Source of the DNA: Pseudomonas sp. TNT3
GTDB lineage: Bacteria > Pseudomonadota > Gammaproteobacteria > Pseudomonadales > Pseudomonadaceae
NCBI RefSeq assembly: GCF_010095445.2
Contig: NZ_WFGV02000056.1
Coordinates: 1 to 37,794 of the forward strand
DNA: 37,794 nucleotides
Reading direction: 5' to 3'
In this document: positions 23,296 to 31,331 of the stretch, in pieces
Layout of the letters: every line of letters starts with the position of its first letter
Numbering within the stretch: position 1 is the first letter of the stretch
Made by a program: the position numbers and the translations under genes
Notes under the pieces: generated by a model
Told to the model about the DNA's origin: nothing
Seen by the model: only the letters and a program-made list of their open reading frames with translations
Databases searched by the model: none

Positions 23296-24654
23296 TCAGG
23301 TGCCGGCAATCAGTTGCCGGGCCGCCTGGCTGTGATCGGCGATCAAGCCTTTCAGATCCAGCCCCTCGACCTGCCCGTCTATCACGCGCCACTTGCCGGC
23401 GATCATCACCCGATCCGCACGGTCCGCGCCGCACAGCAGCAACGCTGAAACCGGGTCATGGCTGCCGGAGAAGCGCAGCTCGTCCAGCTTGAACAGCGCC
23501 AGATCGGCCTGTTTTCCGACTGCCAGCTCACCGATGTCGGTGCGGCCCAGCAAACTGGCCGACCCTTTGGTTGCCCAGCCCAGAACCAGTTCCGGCGTGA
23601 TCTTCTCAGCGCCATAACGCAGCCGCTGAATGTACAGCGCCTGACGGGTTTCGAGCATCATGTTCGAGGCATCGTTGGACGCAGAACCATCCACACCCAA
23701 ACCGAGCAATGCGCCGGCTGCGGTCAGGTCCAGGGTCGGGCAAATGCCGGAAGCCAGGCGCATGTTCGAGCTTGGGCAATGGCAGATACCGGTGCCGGCA
23801 GCGCCGAGGCGGGCGATTTCATCGGGGTTGAAGTGAATGCCGTGGGCCAGCCAGGTGCGCGGGCCGAGCCAGCCGACGCTGTCCAGGTAATCCACGGTGC
23901 GCAGGCCGAAGCGCTGCAGGCAGAAATCTTCTTCGTCGAGGGTTTCGGCCAGGTGAGTGTGCAAGCGCACATCGAGCTTGTTCGCCAGTTCAGCGCTGGC
24001 CGACATGATTTCCGGGGTTACCGAAAACGGCGAGCAGGGCGCCAGGGCGATCTGGATTTGCGCGCCGTTGCCACGTTCGTGGTAGGCGGCGATCAGGCGC
24101 TGGCTGTCGTCGAGAATGACTTCGCCTTGCTGCACGGTCTGCTGCGGCGGCAGGCCACCGTCCTTTTCACCGAGGCTCATGGAACCGCGGGTCAGCATGG
24201 CGCGCATGCCCAGTTCGCGAACACTCTCGACTTGCACGTCGATCGCGTTTTCCAGCCCTTCCGGAAACAGGTAATGGTGATCGGCTGCGGTCGTGCAGCC
24301 AGACAGCAGCAGTTCGGCCAGCGCGACTTTGCTGGCGAGGGCGAGCTTTTCCGGCGTGAGGCGAGCCCAGACCGGGTAGAGGGTTTTCAACCACGGAAAC
24401 AGCGGCTGATTAACCACCGGTGCCCAGGCACGGGTCAGGGTTTGATAGAAGTGGTGGTGGGTGTTGATCAGGCCCGGCAGGATCACATGCTCGCGAGCAT
24501 CGAAGACCTGCTCACAGGGCGCGGAAGGTTGCTGGCCAGCGCCGAGCACTTCGACGATGACGCCGTCTTGCACCACCAGACCGCCACGGGCATCGAGGTC
24601 ATTGGCAGTGAAAATGGCAAGGGGGTTTTTTAACCAGGTACGGGTCGCAGGCAT
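23296..24654 (-). CDS. 8-oxoguanine deaminase (Pa0142-like amidohydrolase)
   Basis: 452 residues, amidohydrolase superfamily. Metal and catalytic residues: H66 and H68 in NTHHHFYQT, H234 and E237 in HTHLAET, H271 in LAHGIHF, D322 in GVDGSASND. It is also like the atrazine chlorohydrolase/TrzN group, but the overall sequence and genome position fit what I recall of P. aeruginosa Pa0142, which converts 8-oxoguanine to uric acid. The ATG at 24654 has GAGGAG nine bases upstream. It removes a mutagenic oxidised base, and the product can enter purine breakdown. Same strand as the ABC importer genes, fitting the purine theme. Confidence 0.9.
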   Translation of the reverse strand: MPATRTWLKNPLAIFTANDLDARGGLVVQDGVIVEVLGAGQQPSAPCEQVFDAREHVILPGLINTHHHFYQTLTRAWAPVVNQPLFPWLKTLYPVWARLTPEKLALASKVALAELLLSGCTTAADHHYLFPEGLENAIDVQVESVRELGMRAMLTRGSMSLGEKDGGLPPQQTVQQGEVILDDSQRLIAAYHERGNGAQIQIALAPCSPFSVTPEIMSASAELANKLDVRLHTHLAETLDEEDFCLQRFGLRTVDYLDSVGWLGPRTWLAHGIHFNPDEIARLGAAGTGICHCPSSNMRLASGICPTLDLTAAGALLGLGVDGSASNDASNMMLETRQALYIQRLRYGAEKITPELVLGWATKGSASLLGRTDIGELAVGKQADLALFKLDELRFSGSHDPVSALLLCGADRADRVMIAGKWRVIDGQVEGLDLKGLIADHSQAARQLIAGT

Positions 24655-24801
24655 GTTGGCCGGCTCCTCTGAAAATTGGGTTCAGGGTTGCCAGCTCAGT
24701 GTTGCCCTGTCTGCTGATCCAGGTTCGCCGCGGGGGCGAGGTGCGGAGTTTCGGATAAAACGCTGTTGTGGGCAAGCCCGTCCCGACCAGACGTTGAACA
24801 A

Positions 24802-24894
24802 CTGTGGGCGCCAAGCTTGTTCGCGATGCTGGCTCCTCGGTCTGTCGGTAATACCGAGGAGATGCCATCGCGAGCAAGCTCAGCTCCCACAGGG
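24802..24894. repeat. REP pair with a central hairpin
   Basis: CTGTGGGCGCCAAGCTTGTT with CGCGATG (24802-24828) faces CATCGCGAGCAAGCTCAGCT with CCCACAGG (24866-24893). Between them CTCCTCGGT (24833-24841) pairs perfectly with ACCGAGGAG (24853-24861). The whole can fold as one long cruciform upstream of 8-oxoguanine deaminase and after the SDR gene. Confidence 0.82.
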
Positions 24895-24916
24895 AGGTGG
24901 GGGTGAGCGCAGGGGG

Positions 24917-25603
24917 TTACCAGGGAATGGTTTCGCCTTTGTAATTGACGAAGTGATGCCCGCCCTTGCCGCTGTAGGCGTTCACTTGATCGATCAGCCC
25001 GCGCGTACTGGTTTCTACATCGATATCAGCGCCTTCGCCGCCCATGTCGGTCTTGACCCAACCTGGATGCAGCGACAGCACAGTGAGTTTCTGATCGCCC
25101 AATTGCGTCACAAAGCTGTTGGTCATGGAGTTCAGTGCCGCCTTACTGGCTTTGTACAACGCCAGGTCCGGCGAGTCAGGCATGGTCACGCTGCCCAGCA
25201 CTGAGCTCATGAACGCCAGCACGCCACTGTCCGCACGAATCTGCCCGGCGAAACGCTGAGCCAGATTGATCGGTGCCACGGCATTGGTGAAGAACAACTG
25301 GCCGACTTCGGCCAATGTCGCGCCGCCCGGCGTCTGAACATCCGGACCCTTGACCCCGGCATTGACGAACAACAGATCAAACACATCGCCCTTGAGTTGT
25401 TGGCTGAGGGCGATGACGGCCTGCTGATCGTCCATGTCGAGTTTTTCGATGCGCACGTTGCCCAAGGCTTGCAATGCCTGGGCGTTCTGCGGATTGCGTA
25501 CGGTGGCGGTGACTTGCCAGCCATCGGCCAGCAAGGTTTTCACCAGGCCCAGTCCCAGGCCCCGTGAGGCGCCGATGATGAGTGCGGTTTTTGCCGAAGT
25601 CAT
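24917..25603 (-). CDS. Short-chain dehydrogenase/reductase
   Basis: 228 residues, classical SDR: cofactor loop GASRGLGLG at 12-20 (with R36 suggesting NADPH), NAG in LLFVNAGVKG near 81, and Y149-xxx-K in the DLALYKASKAALN segment. It looks like the CsgA/carbonyl-reductase type. The substrate is unknown. The ATG at 25603 has AAGGAA seven bases before. It is 22 bases behind a MerR-family regulator gene on the same strand, forming a two-gene unit, so it is likely controlled by that regulator. Confidence 0.88.
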   Translation of the reverse strand: MTSAKTALIIGASRGLGLGLVKTLLADGWQVTATVRNPQNAQALQALGNVRIEKLDMDDQQAVIALSQQLKGDVFDLLFVNAGVKGPDVQTPGGATLAEVGQLFFTNAVAPINLAQRFAGQIRADSGVLAFMSSVLGSVTMPDSPDLALYKASKAALNSMTNSFVTQLGDQKLTVLSLHPGWVKTDMGGEGADIDVETSTRGLIDQVNAYSGKGGHHFVNYKGETIPW

Positions 25604-25625
25604 GAGGGTTTCCTTTGAATGGGAA

Positions 25626-25994
25626 TCACGGATTTAACGGGGACAGTTGCAACGGACATTGTTGCCCGAGTCGTTGCTGTAACTCGTGACGCAACGCGCC
25701 GAGTTCGGTCATGCGGGCTTCGATCAGCTTGAGCTTGTCCTGCAGCAGTTGTGTGACGGCGCTGTCCGGGTCGGGGGACTGCCACAACGCGGCGACGCTG
25801 TTGCCGATTTCGCCGAGGGTAAAGCCCAGCCGTTGGGCCGTCTTGATGTAGAGCACCAGTTGCACCATGTCTGCGGGGTAATCGCGGTAGCCGTTGGCGC
25901 TGCGTTGTGCGGCGATCAATCCACGCTGCTCGTAAAATCGCAGCGTGTCACGACTGACCGCGCTGGCCTGGGCTAATTCACCGATGCGCATCAT
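25626..25994 (-). CDS. MerR-family transcriptional regulator
   Basis: 122 residues. A MerR winged helix (MRIGELAQASAVSRDTLRFY, then EQRGLIAAQRSANGYRDYP) is followed by a dimerisation coiled coil. One Cys (QQCPLQ) is near the C-terminus, so it is not a classical two-Cys metal sensor and may sense organics or redox. Start at 25994 or one codon later (ATGATG); the ribosome site is weak. It is divergent from the small membrane protein gene at 26075. The 80-base gap contains a near-ideal MerR-type promoter pointing at that gene. Confidence 0.88.
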   Translation of the reverse strand: MMRIGELAQASAVSRDTLRFYEQRGLIAAQRSANGYRDYPADMVQLVLYIKTAQRLGFTLGEIGNSVAALWQSPDPDSAVTQLLQDKLKLIEARMTELGALRHELQQRLGQQCPLQLSPLNP

Positions 25995-26011
25995 GACGTC
26001 TCGAGAGGGGC

Positions 26012-26042
26012 TTGACCCTGGAGCATACTCCAGGCTTTAGCC
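26012..26042 (+). promoter_or_regulatory. MerR-type promoter with 18-base perfect dyad
   Basis: -35 TTGACC at 26012-26017 is followed by the exact palindrome CCTGGAG-CATA-CTCCAGG at 26017-26034 and, 19 bases after the -35, a weak -10 (TTAGCC, 26037-26042). A dyad inside an over-long spacer is the standard MerR-activator design. It points to the gene at 26075 and abuts the divergent MerR gene, so autoregulation is also expected. Confidence 0.8.
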
Positions 26043-26074
26043 TTGTTGCTCCCTGAATTTATGGAGCAAGGCTG

Positions 26075-26515
26075 ATGTGGACTTCATCGCAATACACTCG
26101 ATTGGTGCGGGGCAGCGCCTGGTATGACCTGATCGTGACCGCCGCGTTTGCCACGCCGTGGAGTTTTGCTGCATTGCATGGGGTGTTGTCGGGTTTGAGT
26201 GCAGCGTTTGATCTGCCCGGGGAGCTGCCGGCGTTCGAGCCGATGCACATGCTGATGGCGAATCTGCTGGGGTCGATTGTCTGCGTGTGGGCGGTGCTGC
26301 GGATTCGTGATCCGCAGCAGGTGTATGGACGGTATGACGCTGTTGGCAGATTCCTGTTCGCTGGTTGGCAGTTGTATGCCTTGCTCCATGGTGCCACTGC
26401 GTTATTAGCGGTTTTTTTGGTCTTTGAGTTGGCGTGGGGCGTGGCTCAGGTGTTGCCTGTCAAGGCGCCTTCGCGTGCAAGCCTTGCTCCCACAGGATTC
26501 TGCGTTGACCGATAG
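26075..26515 (+). CDS. Small integral membrane protein, probable MerR-regulon member
   Basis: 146 residues with hydrophobic segments near 17-38, 60-79 and 96-126, giving three or four membrane spans. No known motif is seen and I do not recognise a function. The ATG at 26075 has GGAG eight bases before. A hairpin TTGCTCC/GGAGCAA (26046-26052, 26063-26069) would bury that ribosome site. The last about 17 codons (APSRASLAPTGFCVDR) are translated from a REP element, so the ancestral protein probably ended near 26462. It is divergent from the MerR-SDR pair and downstream of a MerR-type promoter. Confidence 0.78.
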   Translation: MWTSSQYTRLVRGSAWYDLIVTAAFATPWSFAALHGVLSGLSAAFDLPGELPAFEPMHMLMANLLGSIVCVWAVLRIRDPQQVYGRYDAVGRFLFAGWQLYALLHGATALLAVFLVFELAWGVAQVLPVKAPSRASLAPTGFCVDR

Positions 26516-26562
26516 CCCTGGAGTTGACTCGGTCACTGTGGGAGCGGGCTTGCCCGCGATGA
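26468..26562. repeat. REP pair overlapping the 3' end of the membrane-protein gene
   Basis: CTTCGCGTGCAAGCCTTGCT with CCCACAGG (26468-26495) faces CACTGTGGGAGCGGGCTTGC with CCGCGATGA (26534-26562). The left unit lies inside the coding frame of the gene at 26075-26515; the right ends 18 bases before the stop of the convergent permease gene. Confidence 0.85.
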
Positions 26563-26579
26563 GTTCGACTGGGTCTCCC

Positions 26580-27506
26580 CTAATGCCCGGCCTGCCACGG
26601 CTGCCCCAACGACATCGGCGCGTACAACCGAGTACGCACCGCATCCCGCGATAGCAGCACCAGCACCACAATGGTCGCGACGTAGGGCAGCATCGCCAGC
26701 AGGCTCGACGGGATCGCCAGCCCCAACCCCTGCGCCACCAGGTGCAGGATGCTGGCGAGCCCGAACAGGTAAGCCCCGAGCAGCAAACGCCAGACCCGCC
26801 AACTGGCGAAAACCACGAGCGCCAAAGCAATCCAGCCACGTCCGGCGCTCATGTTTTCGGCCCACATCGGCGTGTAGGCCAGGGACAAGTAAGCCCCGGC
26901 CAATCCCGCCATCGCACCGCCGAACACTACCGCCAGGGTCCGCACACCCAGCACCGGCAACCCCATGGCGCTGGCGGCATCCGGATTTTCCCCAACGGCT
27001 TGAATGATCAACCCGACGCGGCTTTTCACGATCACCCACGCCACCAGCGCAAACAGCACGAACGACAGGTACACCAACAGATCCTGGGCAAACAGCATCC
27101 GCCCGATCAGCGGGATTTCACTCAGGTAGGGAATCGCGATCGGTTCAAAGCCGGCCAGGGGCTTACCTACCCAGGCAGCACCGACGAAGGTCGACAGGCC
27201 CACGCCAAAGATCGTCAGCGCCAACCCGGTAGCCACCTGATTGGCGTTGAACACCAGCGCGACCACGGCAAACAGCGACGACAACAGCATCCCGGCAAGC
27301 ATCGCCAGCAACACGCCGAGCCACAGGTTGCCGCTGTTCAGCGCGACAATAAAACCAATCACCGCGCCAAACAGCATCATGCCTTCCTGGCCCAGGTTGA
27401 GGACGCCGCTCTTCTCGCAGATGAGTTCGCCCAATGCCACCAACAGCAGCGGCGTACCGCAACGGACCATGGCGTAGAAAATATTGCTCAGCAGATCGAT
27501 ATCCAT
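26580..27506 (-). CDS. ABC importer permease, BMP/nucleoside type (second permease)
   Basis: 308 residues from ATG 27506, which overlaps the preceding permease stop as TGATG, with AGGAG seven bases before; a GTG one codon earlier is possible. About eight to nine membrane spans of the BPD_transp_2 family. It has the conserved N-terminus (YAMVRCGTPLLLVALGELIC, then EKSGVLNLGQEGMMLFGAV) and the coupling segment VVKSRVGLIIQAVGENPDAA. It pairs with the permease at 27506-28612 to form the channel. Last of three translationally close genes; order ATPase, permease 1, permease 2. Confidence 0.93.
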   Translation of the reverse strand: MDIDLLSNIFYAMVRCGTPLLLVALGELICEKSGVLNLGQEGMMLFGAVIGFIVALNSGNLWLGVLLAMLAGMLLSSLFAVVALVFNANQVATGLALTIFGVGLSTFVGAAWVGKPLAGFEPIAIPYLSEIPLIGRMLFAQDLLVYLSFVLFALVAWVIVKSRVGLIIQAVGENPDAASAMGLPVLGVRTLAVVFGGAMAGLAGAYLSLAYTPMWAENMSAGRGWIALALVVFASWRVWRLLLGAYLFGLASILHLVAQGLGLAIPSSLLAMLPYVATIVVLVLLSRDAVRTRLYAPMSLGQPWQAGH

Positions 27507-28612
27507 CACAGCGCTCCTGCTTGTACGACGGTAGTGGGTGCGCGGCGGGCCCAGCGCAGGTTCAAGCGCGGTCGGTAGAGGATCAGCACGTCACTGGCCA
27601 GCAGGAAAAACAGCATCATGCCCTGGAACAATTGGGTGATGGCTTGAGGGAGGTTCATGCTCATCTGCGCGCTCTCGCCGCCGATGTACAGCAAGGCCAT
27701 GAGCAGGCTGGAAAACAGAATGCCGATCGGATTCAAGCGCCCGAGAAACGCCACGGTGATCGCGGCGTAGCCATAACCGGGGGAGACCTGCGGCACCAAT
27801 TGGCCGATCGGGCCGGTGACTTCACAGACGCCGGCGAGCCCTGCTAAACCGCCGCTGATCAACAGCGCCAGCCAGATCAGCCGCTTCTCGCGGAAACCGA
27901 CAAATCCGGCAGCACGCTTGTCCAGCCCGAGCACTTTGATCTGGAACCCGACGAAGCTTTTTTGCAGCAGCACCCACACCGCGACCAGTGCGAGCAACGC
28001 GAAATACACGCCGGCGTGGGCTCGCCCGTCCTCCATCAACAACGGCAAACGGCTGGCGTCGCCGAACATGGCCGACTCCGGGAAGTTGAACCCGGCGGGG
28101 TCTTTCAGCGGCCCATGTACGCAGAACAGCAGCAGGTTCAGGGCGATGTAATTAAGCATGATGCTGGTGAGGATTTCGTTGGCGTTGAAACGCGTGCGCA
28201 GCCACGCGGTCAGCCCGGCCCACGCCGCGCCGGCCAGGGTCCCGGTGAGCAGGATAAACACCAATGCCCAGCGGCTTTGCAAGTCAATGATGTTCACCGC
28301 CAATGCGCTGCCCGCCAGCGCGCCGAGCAGCAGTTGGCCTTCGGCACCGATGTTCCAGATTCGCGCCTGATACGCCACCGCCAGGCCCAAGGCACAGAGC
28401 AGAATCGGCAGCGCCTTGACCAACAGTTCGCAAATGCCATACAGATCGCTGATGGGCGCGATCAGCAAAGTGTGCAATGTCAGCAATGGGTCGTGCCCGA
28501 GCGCAATGAACAACAACGAGCCACAGCCCAGCGTCAGGACAGCCGCCAGTAAGGGCGAGCACCACAGCATCAGGCGTGATTGCTGACCACGGGGTTCTAG
28601 AGAAAGCAGCAT
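27506..28612 (-). CDS. ABC importer permease, BMP/nucleoside type (first permease)
   Basis: 368 residues from ATG 28612 (GGAG seven bases before). The open frame reaches back to 28741, but that part overlaps the ATPase gene's end and is polar. Multi-spanning BPD_transp_2 permease with the family phrase YQARIWNIGAEGQLLLGAL and the cytoplasmic coupling stretch GFQIKVLGLDKRAAGFVGF. The gene starts 11 bases after the ATPase stop and overlaps the second permease by one base, so the three are one operon. In this family two different permeases serve one ATPase, as in YufOPQ/BmpC-type nucleoside importers. Confidence 0.93.
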   Translation of the reverse strand: MLLSLEPRGQQSRLMLWCSPLLAAVLTLGCGSLLFIALGHDPLLTLHTLLIAPISDLYGICELLVKALPILLCALGLAVAYQARIWNIGAEGQLLLGALAGSALAVNIIDLQSRWALVFILLTGTLAGAAWAGLTAWLRTRFNANEILTSIMLNYIALNLLLFCVHGPLKDPAGFNFPESAMFGDASRLPLLMEDGRAHAGVYFALLALVAVWVLLQKSFVGFQIKVLGLDKRAAGFVGFREKRLIWLALLISGGLAGLAGVCEVTGPIGQLVPQVSPGYGYAAITVAFLGRLNPIGILFSSLLMALLYIGGESAQMSMNLPQAITQLFQGMMLFFLLASDVLILYRPRLNLRWARRAPTTVVQAGAL

Positions 28613-28623
28613 GTGTGACTCCG

Positions 28624-30189
28624 TTAAACCGTTGCGGGTGCAGGTGATTGAGGGGCGTCGAACTGACCGGCCATCCAGCGACCGACATCGATCAGTCGGG
28701 TGTCGGCGGTGGCCTTGAGCGTCGACATTTGGCCGCTGCACAAGGCACCCAGCCGGTCGCTGATCTGGAACAGTTCGTCGAGGTCTTCGGAGATCACCAG
28801 GATCGCCGCACCGCCATCGCGCAAGGCAATCAGCGCTCGATGAATGGTGGCGGCGGCGCCGACGTCCACGCCCCAGGTCGGGTGCGCGGCGATCAGCAAT
28901 TTCGGTTGTTGAAGGATTTCCCGGCCGAGAATGAATTTCTGCAGGTTGCCGCCGGACAAGCTGCGCGCCGGTGCTTGGGTGTCGGGAGTTTTCACTCCGA
29001 AGCGGTGGATGATCTCTTCGGCCAAGGCTTCGACCTTGCTGCGTTGGATCAGGCCGTTGCTTACCAGACCGTGTTGGAAGGCGGTCAGCAGCGCGTTGTC
29101 GGCCAGGCTGAGTTCCGGCACCGCACCGTGGCCCAGACGCTCGGCGGGAACGAAGGCCAGACCGAGTTTGCGTCGCGCATCGGGTCGCAGATGGGCCACG
29201 GGTTGGCCGCCGAAACAGATCCTGTCGGCGTCGTTGTGGTGCAGCCGTTGCTCACCACTGAGCAAGGCGAGCAACTCATCCTGGCCATTGCCGGCGACAC
29301 CGGCGATGCCGACGATTTCACCGCCGTGCACTTCAAGATTGATGGCCTTGAGCGAGCAACCAAACGGGTCCGGATTGTGCCAGGACACCCCCTTCACGTT
29401 GAGAAAGACATCACCGCCCATGGCCTTTGGGTAATCGGTGATCAGCTCGGCGGTTTCTCCGACCATCAACCGCGCCAGTTGCTGATCGGAGCATTCGTTC
29501 GGCACGCAATGCCCGGCCACTCGACCGCCGCGTAACACCGTGGCGCTGTGGCACAACGCGCGCACTTCACTGAGCTTGTGGCTGATAAACAGAATGCTGC
29601 AGCCTTCCGACGCCAGGCGCCGCAAAGTGACGAACAAATCGTCGGCCTCTTGAGGTGTCAGCACGGAAGTCGGTTCATCGAGAATCAGCAGGCGGATGTC
29701 CTGCATCAGGCAGCGAATGATCTCCACCCGTTGCCGTTCCCCGATGGACAGGCTGTGGACAAGTCGCTCGGGTTCCAGCGCCATGCCATAGCGCTGGGAT
29801 ACTTCACGGATTTTGGGTTCGAGCTGTTTCGGCGTACCGGCCGCGCCGCCCATGGCCAGGGCAATGTTTTGTGCCACGGTCAGGGTTTCAAACAACGAAA
29901 AATGCTGGAACACCATGCCGATTCCCAAACTCCGGGCCTGGCCAGGATTGCGCATGTTCACCCGCTGACCTTGCCAGATGATCTCTCCCGAATCGGCCTG
30001 GGTGACGCCATAAATAATCTTCATCAGAGTACTTTTGCCCGCGCCATTCTCGCCGAGCAGGGCGTGGATTTCGCCCGGATCGATGCTGAGGTCGATGGCG
30101 TCGTTGGCCAGGCAACCGGGATAACGCTTGGAGATTTTGCGCATCTGCAGGCGGTGTGTTGGGTCGGGGATCGGCACGGGGTTGGGCAT
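28624..30189 (-). CDS. ABC importer ATPase with two NBDs, second one degenerate
   Basis: 521 residues, two fused ATP-binding domains. NBD1 is complete: Walker A GENGAGKS at 46-53, Q95, signature LSIGERQ (147-153), Walker B LLILDEPTS with D171/E172. NBD2 has a Walker A region without the GKS core (GVAGNGQDEL, 297-306), an intact signature LSGGNLQK (411-418) and a Walker B LLIAAHPTWGVD in which the usual D-E is A435-H436. So only one of the two composite ATP sites should hydrolyse ATP, as is usual in sugar/BMP-type importers. First gene of the importer operon; its substrate-binding partner is most likely the protein at 20727-21809. Confidence 0.93.
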   Translation of the reverse strand: MPNPVPIPDPTHRLQMRKISKRYPGCLANDAIDLSIDPGEIHALLGENGAGKSTLMKIIYGVTQADSGEIIWQGQRVNMRNPGQARSLGIGMVFQHFSLFETLTVAQNIALAMGGAAGTPKQLEPKIREVSQRYGMALEPERLVHSLSIGERQRVEIIRCLMQDIRLLILDEPTSVLTPQEADDLFVTLRRLASEGCSILFISHKLSEVRALCHSATVLRGGRVAGHCVPNECSDQQLARLMVGETAELITDYPKAMGGDVFLNVKGVSWHNPDPFGCSLKAINLEVHGGEIVGIAGVAGNGQDELLALLSGEQRLHHNDADRICFGGQPVAHLRPDARRKLGLAFVPAERLGHGAVPELSLADNALLTAFQHGLVSNGLIQRSKVEALAEEIIHRFGVKTPDTQAPARSLSGGNLQKFILGREILQQPKLLIAAHPTWGVDVGAAATIHRALIALRDGGAAILVISEDLDELFQISDRLGALCSGQMSTLKATADTRLIDVGRWMAGQFDAPQSPAPATV

Positions 30190-30742
30190 GACAGGCTCGG
30201 GTCGATTGGAGTTATGCCTGTGGATAAAGCAATTTCCTGGCCATTGAGTCAGGAAAAGTCGAAAACACTCAGGGTAGAGGTCTTGAGGACGGTACTTCGA
30301 GCGAGATTGTGTATTGGTCCGGCACTACTTGAGGGCGGCACCATTGAGCAAGCCCTGTTTTTGCCCTGGTTTGGCTGGTCAAAAAACGAGCAACGCGCCG
30401 CAAGCCATGCAGGATATGGGGCAGCGACAGGCATGAACGGGTTATCCACAGAATGCTCCACAGTATTTGTGCGCAAGCTCCCGCGACGGGCATAAGCATT
30501 CACCGGCTTTCTTCTAACGGCGATATACGACGCTAACTGATTGTTTTTAAATTGATTTGTTTGTTTTCATGGCGGATTGGGCAAAAAATGTACAAAGCCC
30601 GCAAAGCCGCATGACAGAAGGGTTACAGCCGAGTGTGCTCAGGTTATCCACAGCCGGATGCACAGTAGATGTGGGCAAGTGTTGGGAGCATGAGAATTGG
30701 GCGATGCTCCAAAAGATCGCAGGCTGCGCTCCTCTGAGCGTC
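30190..30742. other. Gene-free interval with three exact DnaA boxes
   Basis: These 553 bases between the ABC ATPase start and the yigZ stop contain no credible gene. They hold three perfect copies of TTATCCACA: 30219-30227 (minus strand), 30442-30450 and 30644-30652 (plus strand), plus an AT-rich stretch at about 30535-30575 (TTGTTTTTAAATTGATTTG). Flanking bases are also alike (GGTTATCCACAG twice). The importer promoter must lie at the left end, near the first box. A single REP half (AAAGATCGCAGGCTGCGCTC) lies at about 30712-30731. Confidence 0.8.
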
Positions 30743-31324
30743 TTAACGTTGCAACAAAATGCGCCCGCGACTGAGATCTGCCAGCAGCGTTTGAAGGGTA
30801 TCAATCTGGGCTTCACCCACCGCCAATTGCAGCTCTACGCCATTAGCGGTGAATGTCTCCTCGGTCACCAGGCCTCCCAGCTCTGCCACACGAAGTTTCA
30901 CCAATGGCAGCTCGGCGAACCCACAGGCACAACTCAGAGGTACCCGGCTGATCAACTCGACTTTCGGTGCGTTTTGCAGGCATTTGTTTGCCCCGCCGCC
31001 ATACGCCCGTGCGAGGCCGCCGGTGCCGAGTTGAATTCCGCCGTACCAGCGAATTACCAACACCACGACCTGATCACAGTCCTGTGCGTCGATGGCGGCC
31101 AAAATCGGACGACCCGCTGTGCCACCCGGTTCGCCGTCATCGGTGCTGCGGTATTGATCGCCAAGCTTCCACGCCCAGCAGTTATGCGTGGCATTCACGT
31201 CGCTATGCTGCTCGATGAATGCCTGGGCTTCAGCCGGGCTGCCGATCGGTGCGGCGAAGGTGATGAAGCGACTTTTGCGAATCTCTTCGCGGTATTCGCA
31301 AAAACCGCTGAGGGTAAAAGGCAT
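30743..31324 (-). CDS. yigZ: YigZ/IMPACT-family protein
   Basis: 193 residues. The N-terminal UPF0029/IMPACT domain has the family phrases KSRFITFAAPI, DVNATHNCWAWKLG, DDGEPGGTAGRPIL and VVLVIRWYGGIQLGTGGLAR. The C-terminal DUF1949-like ferredoxin fold begins near 137. Eukaryotic IMPACT regulates translation through GCN1/GCN2; the role of bacterial YigZ is not settled (a nucleic-acid or ribosome link is suggested from structure). It starts seven bases after the TetR gene stop, so it is probably cotranscribed with it. There is no strong ribosome site, so translational coupling is likely. Confidence 0.93.
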   Translation of the reverse strand: MPFTLSGFCEYREEIRKSRFITFAAPIGSPAEAQAFIEQHSDVNATHNCWAWKLGDQYRSTDDGEPGGTAGRPILAAIDAQDCDQVVVLVIRWYGGIQLGTGGLARAYGGGANKCLQNAPKVELISRVPLSCACGFAELPLVKLRVAELGGLVTEETFTANGVELQLAVGEAQIDTLQTLLADLSRGRILLQR

Positions 31325-31331
31325 AGGTGTC

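Noticed and set aside
24917..26515. MerR/SDR/membrane-protein set as a horizontally acquired island
   Set aside because: Base composition and REP content match the surroundings, and there is no integrase, tRNA or direct repeat at the ends.
28624..30189. Degenerate second NBD as a sign of a dying gene
   Set aside because: Loss of Walker residues in NBD2 with an intact signature motif is normal for this importer family; the frame and NBD1 are intact.
30190..30742. Main chromosomal origin oriC
   Set aside because: DnaA boxes are present, but no dnaA, dnaN, rpmH, gidA or parAB genes lie nearby, and only three boxes are seen.
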